DNA of 64,000 bases from Galeruca laticollis (Eukaryota; Arthropoda; Insecta; Coleoptera; Chrysomelidae), in the NCBI GenBank assembly GCA_963921935.1, contig OY998179.1, positions 18,659,114 to 18,723,113 of the forward strand, read 5' to 3'. This document shows positions 1-10,067 of this stretch, one piece after another. A program made the translations under genes and the position numbers. Every line of letters starts with the position of its first letter. Positions within the stretch are counted from its first letter, which is position 1. Under the pieces are notes generated by a model. It was not told the DNA's origin, made no database searches, and saw only the letters and a program-made list of their open reading frames with translations.

Positions 1-625
1 GGCAAGAATAACGGGTCTCTTTAGTCTGGGTTCCTGGCCACTCGGGAATCACAGTAAATGGAGAGGCCAATACAATTGCTAGGAAATGAGCACTAACGCC
101 CTTTATTCACCCGGAGCCTTTCTGTGGTGTAGGAAAATGCTCCTATAAGAAATAGTTGAGGAAGAAGGAGGAAACCGAACGAGAAGCACTCTGGCGGTGC
201 CTTCCCGGGTTGGAACATTCCAAAAGTTCCTGCGTAACTTTGACACTGCTGGATCCAAAAAATATTTGGACCTCAGTAAAAATAAGCTACATCTCCTCAC
301 GGGCTTTCTTACAGGACACTGCCGCCTTAGGAAGCACCTAATGAGAATAGATCTAGCAGAAACTGGCGAGTGTAGATTCTGTGGGGAGGAGGATGAAACT
401 CCGGATCACCTAGTTCTGGAATGCCTTGCCATTGCAAGCCAACGCAAGTAATGCTTCGGACAAGAAACTTGTAAGAGTGAGGATATAACCTCGTTGAAGC
501 CGTTCCAAATACTAGAGTTCATTAGAACCCTGGAACTGGAAGACGAGCTGTAGTAGTAGCGAGAACAGCTCTGATATAGGGGGGGGGTACAATAAACCTT
601 AGGTTTCAATGCATTGTAACCCCGT
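1..625 (+). pseudogene. 3' end of a non-LTR retrotransposon (RNase H plus zinc-knuckle tail), decayed
   Basis: Positions 24-89 translate to VWVPGHSGI followed by NGEANTIARK, the last conserved block of the RNase H domain carried by R1/I/Jockey-type retrotransposons. Further along, the 197-451 frame reads LTGHCRLRKHL then CRFCGEEDETPDHLVLEC, the C-x2-C-x8-H-x4-C zinc knuckle that follows RNase H in these elements. The two blocks lie in different frames and are separated by stops, so the gene is dead. The last 60 bases (run of Gs, then aataaacc and a TA-rich stretch) look like its 3' untranslated end. The element enters from the left edge, so its reverse transcriptase lies outside the window. 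Confidence 0.75.
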
Positions 626-639
626 TAAAATCTAAATCT

Positions 640-1439
640 AATACATTTACTTTTGTCAATAAGTTACCAGAATTGAAGAAGGAAACTAAAATCTTATTAT
701 CTATAGATATTCCCAAAAATAATCCTGCATTTCCGTTATAAGTACTCATGTTTTATAAAATTATTACGAGTCGCATTGTACATTTTTCGATTCATTAAAA
801 ATATTAAATTAAAAATCCAATCTAAACCTATTCGTATCGATCCTCTTGATGTATATGAAATAAATTACCATTTTTGGATAAAGACGATATTCTCAGAGTA
901 GGGAGTAGATTACGTTTTACTCCATTAAATTTCAATATCAAACATCCAATTTTGTTATGTTCCAGACATATATTAGCTAATCTGATTATCACTCACAAAC
1001 ATAAGGTACTTTTACACGCAGACACGCAATGTTTATTAGCTACGGTTCGTCAAAGGTATTGGATAATAGTAAAAAAAGTAATCAAACAATGTATTACATG
1101 TTTTAAGGTAAAACCCAATGTTTTAACGCCACCCTGTCAGCAACCCTGTGACATAATCATTCCCATTTCAGTACACAGGCATGGACTATGCTTGTCCATT
1201 TTATGTATCAGACAGATAAGGTCGAGGTCGTAAAATCATTAAAGGCTATGTATGCGTTTTCGTTTGTTTCTCGACAAAATCAATTCACTTAGAGTAAGTT
1301 AGTGGATTAGTAAATGAAAATTTTATTTCCTGTATGCGACGATTCACTCCTAAAAGAGGTTTGTCATCTTATGTCTATTCATTCATTCTGACAATGCCTC
1401 AACGTTCACAGGAGCTCATAATGAACTTGAAGAAATTAG
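640..1439 (+). pseudogene. BEL/Pao retrotransposon integrase, left half (interrupted)
   Basis: Frames here give FVNKLPELKKETK, then LDKDDILRVGSRL and KHPILLCSRHILANLI, then a zinc-binding H/H/C/C block ending CITCFKVKP. This is the integrase N-terminal region of BEL/Pao elements. It continues, with frameshifts, as GRGRKIIKGYVCVFVC and SDNASTFTGAHNELEEI, where the D of SDNA is the second catalytic aspartate. Coding stops at 1439 because a Penelope-like element was inserted; the same frame resumes at 4681. Several stops and shifts show an old copy. Its sequence is unlike the BEL copy at 29-36 kb, so it is another family. Confidence 0.8.
1429..1439. repeat. Left target-site duplication of PLE insertion
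   Basis: The 11 bases gaagaaattag here match gaaaaaattag at 4681-4691 with one difference. Removing the intervening DNA plus one copy rejoins the BEL integrase reading ELEEI-RQFLYN in frame. Confidence 0.75.
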
Positions 1440-1915
1440 TGTTTTAAATGAAACTCACGGTTTCTAGTTAATACCACAATATAATAAAAACTGTTGAAAA
1501 TTCTAAAAAAATGACAATTGTTTCGATAAATCAATATCATCGTCAGAATGACAGAAGTTACATTTCATTTGATGCCTACCTGATGTTTAGTAGTTATTTT
1601 TGGCTAAACCAAGAAGTGACCTAACTTGTGATTGACTTAATATATGTTAATAGAAAAAAGAACATGTGATATTACAAATATTGAAGCTTAGATATTATTA
1701 GCCCTATGGTGATATCCGGGATATCATTTTTCCAATTAAGATCAGTATAACTGTGCAATGATATAGAAAACCAGGAAAACTATATCTGCTGATCTTTACA
1801 ATTATCACTTAAGAAGACAGTTTTTTAGTGGAGAACTCCCTAGATTTAACTGTTCATTGACAACTTCATATTGTGGGTTTCTTAAATGTCTTCTAATTTC
1901 CAATTCTTCAAGGAA
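1440..1915 (+). repeat. PLE family 1 left inverted arm
   Basis: The first bases, tgttttaaatgaaactcacg, are the reverse complement of the right arm ending near 4632. The match continues with minor changes through the terminal region and into the last codons of the endonuclease (near 1811-1915). Confidence 0.8.
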
Positions 1916-4165
1916 ATCCATTTCTTTGTTTCTTTTCACAAATATGCAGCACTTCTAGTTTTGTGTTAGGTGTCAATGAATGATTGGTGTCAAGTAGATG
2001 TTTAGCTTAGTGAGATTTATCTGGTTCTTTCAATCTGTATGCTCGTAAGTGTTCACTGTATCGGATTTCAAAATTCCTAAGGGTCTGACCCAAATAGACA
2101 GCATTACATTCTGGACATTTCTGTTCATATATACCTGACTTCTTTAATGGTGGTATTTTTGTTTTCACATTCAACAATTTTGTACTAACGTTACTTTCTG
2201 TTTTAAAAGAAATTGTTGTATTCGTTGCTGAATATATTATCTTTGAAAACTTATTAGAAATATTTCCTGCATATGTGATGGTTTTATAAGTTTTTATTTC
2301 ATCAGTTTGTTTAGGAAATATTAGTTGTAATGCCACTTTTTCCTCTTTTTTATTAATTAGCTTATTTATCATATCTAATGGATAACCGTTGGATGTTGCT
2401 ATTTGTCTAATTGTATTAATCTCTCTATTAAAATTACATTTGTTCATAGGAACTGAAAAAGCTCTATGTATCATTGAATTATATGCCGCTAGTTTATGGG
2501 ACATGGGGTGATTGGAATTAAATGGAATTGTCACATTAGTACATGATTAATTTTTAAATCAAGAAAATTGATTGAGCTATGTTCTTTAATTTCTAATGTA
2601 AATTTAATTTTCGGGTGTAAATTATTGATGTGGTTGAAAAATACATCTAATTGTCGTTCACTACCAATAAAACAAGCTAATATGTCATCTACATATCTAC
2701 ACCAAAATAAAACATTTTTCGAAAGATTACTATCAAAGATCTTTCTTTCTAAATTGTCCATAAAAATGTTTGCCAAAATAGGTGATATAGGGCTTCCCAT
2801 TGGTAAACCTTCATTTTGAATATATATCTTATTGTCAAAAGTGCAATAATTTTGATTAATGCATACATCAAATAAGTATATCTGATATTATTCCTGGATT
2901 AATATTTTTATCTTCTAGTAATTTTCTTACAAGTATTAGACATTCTTTAGGAGGAATTTTAGTGAACATATTAGTCACATCAAACGGAATAAGTTTATAG
3001 TTATCTTGCAAGTTGATTGCTTTCAACTTTTTGATTAGTTCTATTGAATTTCTAATTGAGTACTGAGATTCATATCCGTAACTATTAAGTATATTGTTGA
3101 TCCTCTTTGCCAATATATTATTAGGAGCAATAACATAAGAAACTTCAGGTCTAATTGGTTTCGTTATTTTATGTAATTTGACGGTTTCATATAATTGTGG
3201 ACAATGAGGATTGTTATGTATGATAGACCTTTTTTCGTAATCACTTAAAAGATAATTTGAATTATTAACAATATCCCTTACATTATTAGAATCTTTTTTG
3301 TTGGGACTGCTTTAAGAATTTTTACATCGCTAGATTCTATAAAGTTATATATTTTGGAATTGTAATTTTCAGATGTCAAAATGACAGTTGTGTTCCCCTA
3401 ATCAGATTTTGTAGCTGTTAGGTTATTATCTTCTACTTTCTTTTTGATTGCATTTAAAACTGTTATGTCATTTTTTGTTTGACGTTTAACTTTTGAAGGT
3501 TCAATATTTTTTATTAAATTGTCAATTTTCAATTTCTCATAAAGAAAATTATTTGAATTAGATTTTGAAGCTATTTCTGACTCTGTAGCTATAATTTGTT
3601 TAATATTATTCGTAAATTTTGGTGGTATGCTGTACTTTAAACCTTTATTCAAAAATTCTATTTCACTATCTGTAAAATTAGTGTCTGAAAGGTTTTCAAA
3701 TCGTAGTGTAAAGTGTGTTGGTATGTAGGTACTTACAGTTTCATGATGTTTTGAGTATTGAATTTTATGTTGTGTGTGTTCAAGATTCTGTAGCTATTTT
3801 TCTTGTTTCTTAAATTTCTTATGCTTCATCGTGCTGACACTTTCTCTAATTTTGTCATCCAAACAGTCACATTTTACTGGATGTAATTGCAATGTGAGTT
3901 CTGAATGTACAACTTTTATGTAGTTGTCTAAGGAGTCTCTAACTTTGAACCATTTCTTACATTCTCCTTTTATCCAAACTCGTTGAGCACATTTTATAGC
4001 TTTTTGTGCTTGTGGTGTTTTAGTGTGACATTTTATATTCACATAATTTGGTATTACCTTTTTCCTAAGGCATTCTTGGTTAAACCAAATGTATTGTGAT
4101 GTTTTGTAACGTTTTTGTAGTAACTTCTGGTACAGTCGGGTCAAATCTTCTCTCGAAGAATTGGA
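1780..4165 (-). pseudogene. Penelope-type reverse transcriptase with GIY-YIG endonuclease, broken
   Basis: Read on the - strand, the N-terminal part (4165-3794) has the charged, Cys-containing region typical of Penelope proteins (FNQECLRKKVIPNYV). The RT follows in shifted frames: motif A as IPFDVTNMFTKIPP near 2980, motif B as MGSPISPILANIFMDN near 2790, and catalytic motif C as YVDDILACF near 2690. The endonuclease starts near 2130 with GIYEQKCPECNAVYLGQTLR and RYSEHLRAYRL, the GIY...YLG signature with its CxxC pair. At least four frameshifts or stops (for example near 3650-3790, 3400, 2868 and 2531) inactivate it. The frame stops about position 1780. The RT copies the element's RNA and the endonuclease nicks target DNA. 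Confidence 0.85.
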
Positions 4166-4632
4166 AATTAGAAGACATTTAAGAAACCCACAATATGAAG
4201 TTGTCAATGAACAGTTAAATCTAGGGAGTTCTCCACTAATAAACTGTCTTCTCAAGTGATAATTATTGTGAAGATCAGCAGATATAGTTTTCCTGGTTTT
4301 CTATATCATTGCACAGTTATACTGATCTTAATTGGAAAAATGATATCCAGGATATAACCATAGGGCTAATAATATATAAGCTTCAATATTTGTGCTATCA
4401 CATCTTCTTCTTTTTTATATTAACATATATTAAGTAAATCACAAGTTAGGTCACTTCTTGGTTTATCCAAAAATAACTACTAAACATCAGGTAGGCATCA
4501 AATGAAATGTAACTTCTGTCATTCTGACGATGATATTGAGTTATTGAAACAATTGTCAATTTTTTAGAATTTTCGACAATTTTTATTATATTGTGGTATT
4601 AACTAGAAACCGTGAGTTTCATTTAAAACACT
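4160..4632 (-). repeat. PLE family 1 right inverted arm
   Basis: Reverse complement of the left arm. It includes a backward copy of the endonuclease 3' coding end (LEIRRHLRNPQYEV read on the + strand near 4165-4200) and the same terminal sequence, ending cattaaaacactaa-like at about 4632. It thus places a piece of the gene's own 3' end upstream of its 5' end. Confidence 0.8.
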
Positions 4633-4680
4633 AATATGAGTAGATTCCACGAAGTAAGGGTCGAGACAGTTAATTTCATT

Positions 4681-5165
4681 GAAAAAATTAGGCAATTTCT
4701 ATATAATTCACCAAATACTATAATCGAGTTTGCCTCAACTCAACGTTTCATTTGGCACTTTAATCCCTCTTACAGTCCAAATTTTGGGGTTCAATGGGAA
4801 GCTTCTGTAAAAACCATGAAATTTCACTTAAAAATAATTCCCAAAGACGCTATTGCAACATTTGATGATTTAAATACTTTATTGATACCGATTGAGGGAA
4901 TACTCAACTCAAGTCCATCATACGCATTGTTCAATGACCCCAACGATCTTTTTCTGATTTTTCTGTACCACTTTCTTATTGAATGATCTATTACTGCCCC
5001 TCCAGAGTATGAACTTCAAGATATCAATAACAGAGTATCCAGACTACAGTTTATACAGCAACTACAGCAGCAATTTTGGAATAAATTGTCGAAAGAATAT
5101 GTCACAAAATAGCACAAGCAATGTTAATGGCGAGAAAATCGAACCCATATTCATGTGGGCATAAT
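4681..5165 (+). pseudogene. BEL/Pao retrotransposon integrase, right half
   Basis: Resumes the integrase interrupted at 1439. The frame gives RQFLYNSPNTI, WHFNPSYSPNFGVQWEASV, where the E of WEA is the third catalytic residue, and LNTLLIPIEGILNSSP. With shifts it continues as APPEYELQDINNRVSRL and QQLQQQFWNKLSKEY, the C-terminal region conserved in BEL/Pao integrases. The 4681-4691 bases are the right copy of the PLE target duplication. Coding similarity fades near 5165. Confidence 0.8.
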
Positions 5166-5881
5166 TAGTTTTTTAAAATTACTCACACTAGCCATCTTAT
5201 AATTGGAATATATGGCAGATTTTTGTAGCTTTATCCCGGAAAAAATAATATTTCCTGAGTCGCAGACGTCAAAACTTCTTCTCAAGGAACCATTCAAAGA
5301 CCTATACGAGATTTCCTACCCAATATGACAAACTTTTCAGTGAAAAGAATCAAGTTAAAGTGTTTGTTTTATGTTTTTACCAGCTTGCAAATTTTATAAA
5401 TTATTTTTGTAAAATCATTTTCTATTAACTATTTTGTTATTTTGAAGGTGACCTTCAAGTACTATTATTAATGATTTCAAATTAGTAGCAGAAATGTCAT
5501 GTAAGTATAGATCATAAATTTTTTTCAAATATCAAGTAGTAGAAATTATTATGTGTCAATAATTTTCGATTAATGACAGTTTTTCAGTTCCATTTAGCTA
5601 TTAACAAATACAATTAATTATACATTTAGCGCCTAAAGCTTTCTTGTTGATTAGACATCCAAGTGATTTGTAAGAGTGCTGACGTTCTTGATCCAGTTTT
5701 TATCCAAATTGTTGCCTGAAAAAACCCCTCCACCCCTCTAGTAGAACAAATTAGTTCATACCCTGCGTGAATCGCTTTTGTATCAAACTAAAACAGTTTT
5801 CCAATTTGTTATTTTTATCAACTAATTTTTTATCAGTGTGAATAATTTATGTTGAATATTCTTGAATAAAAAGTCACTTAC
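5166..5881. other. AT-rich stretch, nothing recognised
   Basis: No frame longer than about 60 codons and no recognisable protein motif. The part next to 5882 reads as intron when taken with the exon that follows on the - strand. Confidence 0.5.
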
Positions 5882-6025
5882 CAAGCAGATGTAGGAAAGC
5901 GTCCTCTCCTTCTTCAACCACTTTTTCCAATAGTGATTTAAAAACTGGCTTCATAGCTTTGAGAATACCTTCATGTTTTAATAAGCTTTCGCCTACTTCA
6001 AACAGCAGTGGTTCTTCCTTTTTAC
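5882..6025 (-). CDS. Internal exon of an unidentified host gene
   Basis: On the - strand a 144-base open stretch lies between a good acceptor (ctatgcgttttag-type tract ending at 6026) and a consensus donor (CTTG followed by gtaagtgac, at 5881). It encodes 47 complete codons with split codons at both ends, beginning KKEEPLLFEVGESLL and including KPVFKSLLEKVVEEGED, a charged, helix-rich stretch. Codon use is less AT-biased than the flanks. I do not recognise the family. No neighbouring exon of the same gene was identified, and it is on the opposite strand to the globin exon 48 kb away. The exon boundaries are the evidence, not homology. Confidence 0.45.
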
Positions 6026-6469
6026 CTAAAACGCATGAAAAAATAACAGTCTATATTAATTTTAAAAAACGAAGAGTAACCGTATTACTGAAAAAGTGAT
6101 TAGAAAACTGCAGGTCTAGCAAAAAAGAGAAATAATTGTTAAAAGACCAGTACTAAAGAACACATTTATGTGTAGAGGTTATGAATAGGAATCCATTTAA
6201 TTAATATGTTAAATAGAAGATAATGAAGTTTTTCAATCTTCCAACAGTTTAATTAGATCCCATTTCGAATCCTTCCAAATAGCACTAGGCATATCCTTAT
6301 AATTTCTGTGGTATGGTCAAGTGGAAGGCTTTTAATCTTTAGAAACGTTTAGTGACTGGTTTCTATAAAAATGTTGACGTAGGAAAATTATGTCCAAAAT
6401 TAAATTAAATACGTTCAGTTTTTTTATAAAACCCTATGCTACATTTCTCGTCAACGTATAAAATTAAAA
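6026..6469. other. Non-coding stretch between host exon and gypsy tail
   Basis: AT-rich with no open frame or motif. It could be intron of the gene whose exon ends at 6025. Confidence 0.4.
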
Positions 6470-6835
6470 TCTTTCTTCAAATCTATCGGGATGTCTTCTA
6501 TTCCTAGGATATTTTTACCTAGGTATTGGTTGCTCTTGAATGTCATGACTTGGAGAACAACTTATCGATGGTTCAGAATTAGATCTCGCAGGACGAGATA
6601 TTCCCAAACAAGTGCTGGGAATAGGAGATTGAGCCGATGTCATAGATGGACTTTCAGTATGTGATTGACTTACAGCGCGTCTCGGTAATGTTTCTTAGTT
6701 TCTTTAGTTAATCGAGGTTTTATTTGTTCCGCATGTTTACGCTTCCTGTCTCCCTCGATTTCTACAATGTAGGAATATGGAGGTGTATGTTTTACTACAG
6801 TTCCAGCAACTGATCCTTTTTGTAATAAACACGAG
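6470..6835 (-). pseudogene. C-terminal tail of a Ty3/gypsy integrase
   Basis: Read on the - strand: GSVAGTVVKHTPPYSYIVEIE then RKRKHAEQIKPRL. This matches the conserved SH3-like end of gypsy integrases (SY.VE..G..R.RH..Q..PR). A further frame gives a Ser/Pro-rich tail ending RNRRHPDRFEERF, the usual basic finish. It appears to be the continuation of the integrase core at 8466-8962, from which it is separated by about 1.6 kb of unrelated sequence. Confidence 0.7.
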
Positions 6836-8465
6836 ATATGACATAGAAAATTTTAAGAACGTTCTATATAGACAAATTTTTCTTAATTCGAAATAATTAT
6901 TAATTGTTGACCTCAACGAAAGAAATTGATACAAACAAAGTGTGTTATTGCAAGGTTAATAAAACATCACAGCTGACGATTGTGTCATGCTTTGTTTACC
7001 AATACGTTACAAATTAAAATAATGATACAGAAAACTAACCTTCACACAAGGGCATAGACAAGGTAAATTTTAGAATAAATAACAAGAAATTTTGAATCAA
7101 AGGAGAGAGAGACAGTTACCCTCCCCGAAGTGGCCAGTCTATGTACGGCCGGTCCCTTCACCCTCAACAGTAATATTGTGCAGTTTGTGACTAGTGATAT
7201 TCCAAAACGTAAGTTTTTAACGTACAATTAATTTTTATATATTGTATTGATCTGTTTTATTATATTTTCATTGATTTAACCGGGTGTCCCAAAAGGGTAA
7301 GGGACCCCACATTTTTTTCGGTCATATCTAGTGTACCATTTACATCTGCGCCCCTCATCTACTATTAGAATCGAAAAATTGATAGGTATTTACGGAGATA
7401 TCTTATGTTCAGGGACCATCTCCCTATATATCTGATTATTTGAAATTATGCACGGATATTTATATTGTACAGGGGATCATATTTATTCCTATTTTAAAGT
7501 TTCAACCGATAATTTTTCGGTCATATTATAGGACATCCACATACCGGAGACATCATAATTAATCTTCCGAATTTTGTTGATATAGATATTATTCCACATA
7601 TTCAAATTCTACGAGAATCGTAATTAGAATTCAAAGTGGGGGATATAGATTTTCTTTTTTTATATTATACCGATTACCTAAATTTCACGAGATTCATAAT
7701 TATTTTTTTTCAATCCCAGAAATTTTGGCGATATAGGTATATGGTTTACAGGATATCGTATTTGTTCTAATTCATAAAGTTTCGTTTGATTCCTATTTAT
7801 TGCCTTAATTTTTGTGCAGGATATTCACCATAATTATCGCCAAAGTTATATTAGTTACTATTTTTTTGTGACTTCAACTTACTACTGTCATTATATGATT
7901 GACTGTAGTGCATAGGGTACCGTAATTATTACAGTCGAGTACCAAAAGTCTGGCTCGTTATTTTTTTATTTCTTTATATATATCACGTAGGCTACGCAAA
8001 AAAATCCAGGAGATAGCCGGGTTATTTCATTCGATTACGAGAAATTTCGTTTGACTCACTACTATATTTTTTTATTTTGTAATATATACTTGTACACATT
8101 TAGCCTTTCAGTTTATTTCCTTAACCTCAGCCCTCACCCTCATACCCGCCGATAGGACGGGCCGATTCGACCTGCATTGCGAACTCGGGCTTGGCACACT
8201 GTATAAGACCAAGAGGCCCCACGAAGACCTTGATCGCTCGAGCCAGGAACAACCCCTCCCTCGAGGTAATCCCGCAGGGAGATTCCTGGTTCTAAAATTT
8301 GGGCCGCAAGGCACTGGTCACAGCACGCTGCAACGATTTTGTTCTTTGGTCACTACCAACGAGAGAAAAAGGGAACCAGAAAGATAACCGACCACATTAC
8401 ACTGGTTTCGGACAGGGATAATTCCGACTCGATTACATTACCGTGATAAGACTGATAGATTACAT
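6836..8465. mobile_element. Unidentified insertion splitting a gypsy integrase
   Basis: The flanks are consecutive parts of one gypsy integrase, so this 1.6-kb stretch is probably inserted. It holds no protein motif I recognise. Near 7277 it contains ccgggtgtcccaaaaggg, a motif seen at the ends of many insect DNA transposons. From about 7300 to 7850 short loosely repeated blocks occur (ggatatcatattt...aaagtttc). From 8108 to 8400 there is a block much richer in GC than its surroundings. No target duplication could be fixed. Confidence 0.4.
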
Positions 8466-8962
8466 TACATTTCCCAATAGTTTCATTAACCATTACGGGT
8501 TGTTTTTCTATAAAAACTTTATCTTTAGTTTTTCTATCATGGTTTTAGTTGATCTGAATCTATATTGCTTGAAACTTCGGGTTTTAGTAGTTCGAAAATT
8601 GTTCCTGAAGGTCTAACAAACATTATTTCACTCGGGCTTCTACCCTTAGAACGCTGTATGGAATTGAGATGAGAGATTAGAAAACTTTGAATGCGTTCGT
8701 TCTGACTTTTCGCTTGAGATCTATTTGCTGACATTCGTGGTTTAAAATTCTTAATTGCTCGTTCTGCTAACCCATTTATCTTCGAATGGTAAGGTGTTAC
8801 CAAAACATGTGAAATACAAAGATTTTTGCAATAGTTTTCAAATTCCAGAGAGGTTAATTGAGAATCGTTGTCTGAAAGTATTACTTTTGGATATCCAAAT
8901 CTACAAAGTATTTCAGTGAAATGTTCTACCGATATAAATTTTATCACAGTTGTCATTACCAC
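8466..8962 (-). pseudogene. Ty3/gypsy integrase core fragment
   Basis: The - strand frame reads HFTEILCRFGYPKVILSDND, with the catalytic D in SDND, then CKNLCISHVLVTPYHSKING and LAERAIKNFK, which contains the catalytic E. This is the DDE core of gypsy integrases of the type seen in K02A2.6-like polyproteins. The end of the frame (8537) gives SDQLKP. The same strand then continues in another frame as KDKVFIEKQPVMVNETIGK to about 8470, where similarity is lost. No protease or RT was found to the right. Confidence 0.75.
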
Positions 8963-9047
8963 ATTTTAATTTATAAACTCCTGATTTGTTTAATATTGAG
9001 GATTTAGATTTATTATTTTCAATGAGTTTGGATAAATTGTAATCAGT

Positions 9048-9720
9048 TTAAAAGGAAATATTCATGTCTAAAGTTCCTAAAAATGTTTTAATTTTTAAGG
9101 ATGGTGTTCCAAAGTATGTTAAGCTTTTAAATTGTTTATTATTATTTTTATCAGAAGGGAATACTTGTTCTAAAGTCTGTTTTTTTATCTTTTTATTTAT
9201 GATATTGTCAATTAAATTTGGATCGTAATTATTATCAACTGCTATTTGTTTTATGATATTTAATTCTTTGTTATAATTATTAATATTTAATGGGACTGTT
9301 AAGAGTCTGTGTATCATACTATTGAAAGCTGCTAGCTTATGACTGAATGGGTGGACCGAACTATCATGAATTGTAATATCTGTATGTGATGGTTCATGAA
9401 ATATAGAAAAATCATGTTCATTATTTATATTTGAAATTGTAAGGTCTAAAAAGTTTATAGACTTATTTTGTTCAAGCTCTACGGTAAATTTGATATTACT
9501 GTGAATTGAGTTTATGTAAGTAATGAAGCTCTCTAATTGTGTATTTGTACCGATGAAGCTAGCTAAAATGTCGTCCAGTACATAAAATTTTTAATAAGGG
9601 GGTGTTCATGAATTTTTTTTCTATATTATCCATGAAAATTTCTGCTAGTAGGGGGCTGGGGGGTTACCCATAATCAAACCGTCTTTACTGCTATAAACCT
9701 TATAATTTTTGTGTTTTCAA
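9048..9720 (-). pseudogene. Penelope-like element family 2: reverse transcriptase part
   Basis: On the - strand from about 9720 the frames give YKVYSSKDGLIMGNP (RT motif B), a shifted DDILASFIGTNTQLESFI (after catalytic motif C), SINFLDLTISN and HPFSHKLAAFNSMIHRLLTV. These follow the order of Penelope RTs but differ clearly in sequence from family 1, so it is a second family. The motif C region has lost the first residues through an indel near 9590. The conserved PSD-linker (9317-9048) ends with NKKIKKQTLEQVFPS, then a stop. Confidence 0.75.
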
Positions 9721-9744
9721 AATTAAATGTATGTTTTTTTGAGT

Positions 9745-10067
9745 TTTCGTGAAAAGTTGGAGCTGTTGTATTTTTTTTGTCGTAATTATTACCTTTTATC
9801 CGATTTTCCAAATACTGGCTTGTTTGTCCAAAGTAAACACCACTGCAGTCGTTACACGGAATTTGATAAATTATATTATTTTTTTTTATTTTTCGGCGTT
9901 TTTGATTTTAGTTTTGAAAAATTGTTGGAGAGCGTTTGATTTGCTTTATGGCATATGGTAATATTGTGTTTACCAAAAAGCCCTTGTATTTGTTGCGATA
10001 ATCCGTTTATGAATGGCATGGATATATATTTTTTATTACTATTACTATTTTGTTTTATATTTTCCAT
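9745..10067 (-). pseudogene. Penelope-like element family 2: linker and GIY-YIG part, out of order
   Basis: On the - strand this stretch gives MPFINGLSQQIQGLFGKHN, a Lys/Asn linker, and then in a shifted frame IIYQIPCNDCSGVYFGQTSQ, a GIY-YIG-type endonuclease start with its CxxC pair. In Penelope proteins the endonuclease follows the RT, but here it precedes RT motif B (9720-9585) in reading direction. The junction lies near 9745-9800. Either two copies are joined tail to middle, or one copy was rearranged. Confidence 0.7.

Larger units (their letters stand above)
1440..4680 (-). mobile_element. Penelope-like element, family 1, copy A (inverted terminal repeats)
   Basis: A 3.24-kb insertion inside a BEL integrase. 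It has inverted arms (about 1440-1915 and 4160-4632) around a reverse-strand gene with a Penelope-type reverse transcriptase and a GIY-YIG endonuclease. Penelope-like elements are known for terminal repeats in direct or inverted orientation and for variable target duplications; this copy has inverted arms and an 11-bp duplication. The right side carries 48 more bases (4633-4680) beyond the inverted repeat. Those bases recur next to two other copies (46,95x-47,004 and 53,06x-53,100), so they belong to the element and not to the target. Confidence 0.85.

Noticed and set aside
2568..2819. Open frame on the + strand opposite the Penelope RT
   Set aside because: It is the antisense shadow of the RT; it has no independent motif and no other copy keeps it for a reason.
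5882..6025. C-terminal globin exon (VGESLL resembles a globin helix word)
   Set aside because: Only a short word agrees, the rest does not follow the globin pattern, and it lies on the opposite strand 48 kb from the globin exon.
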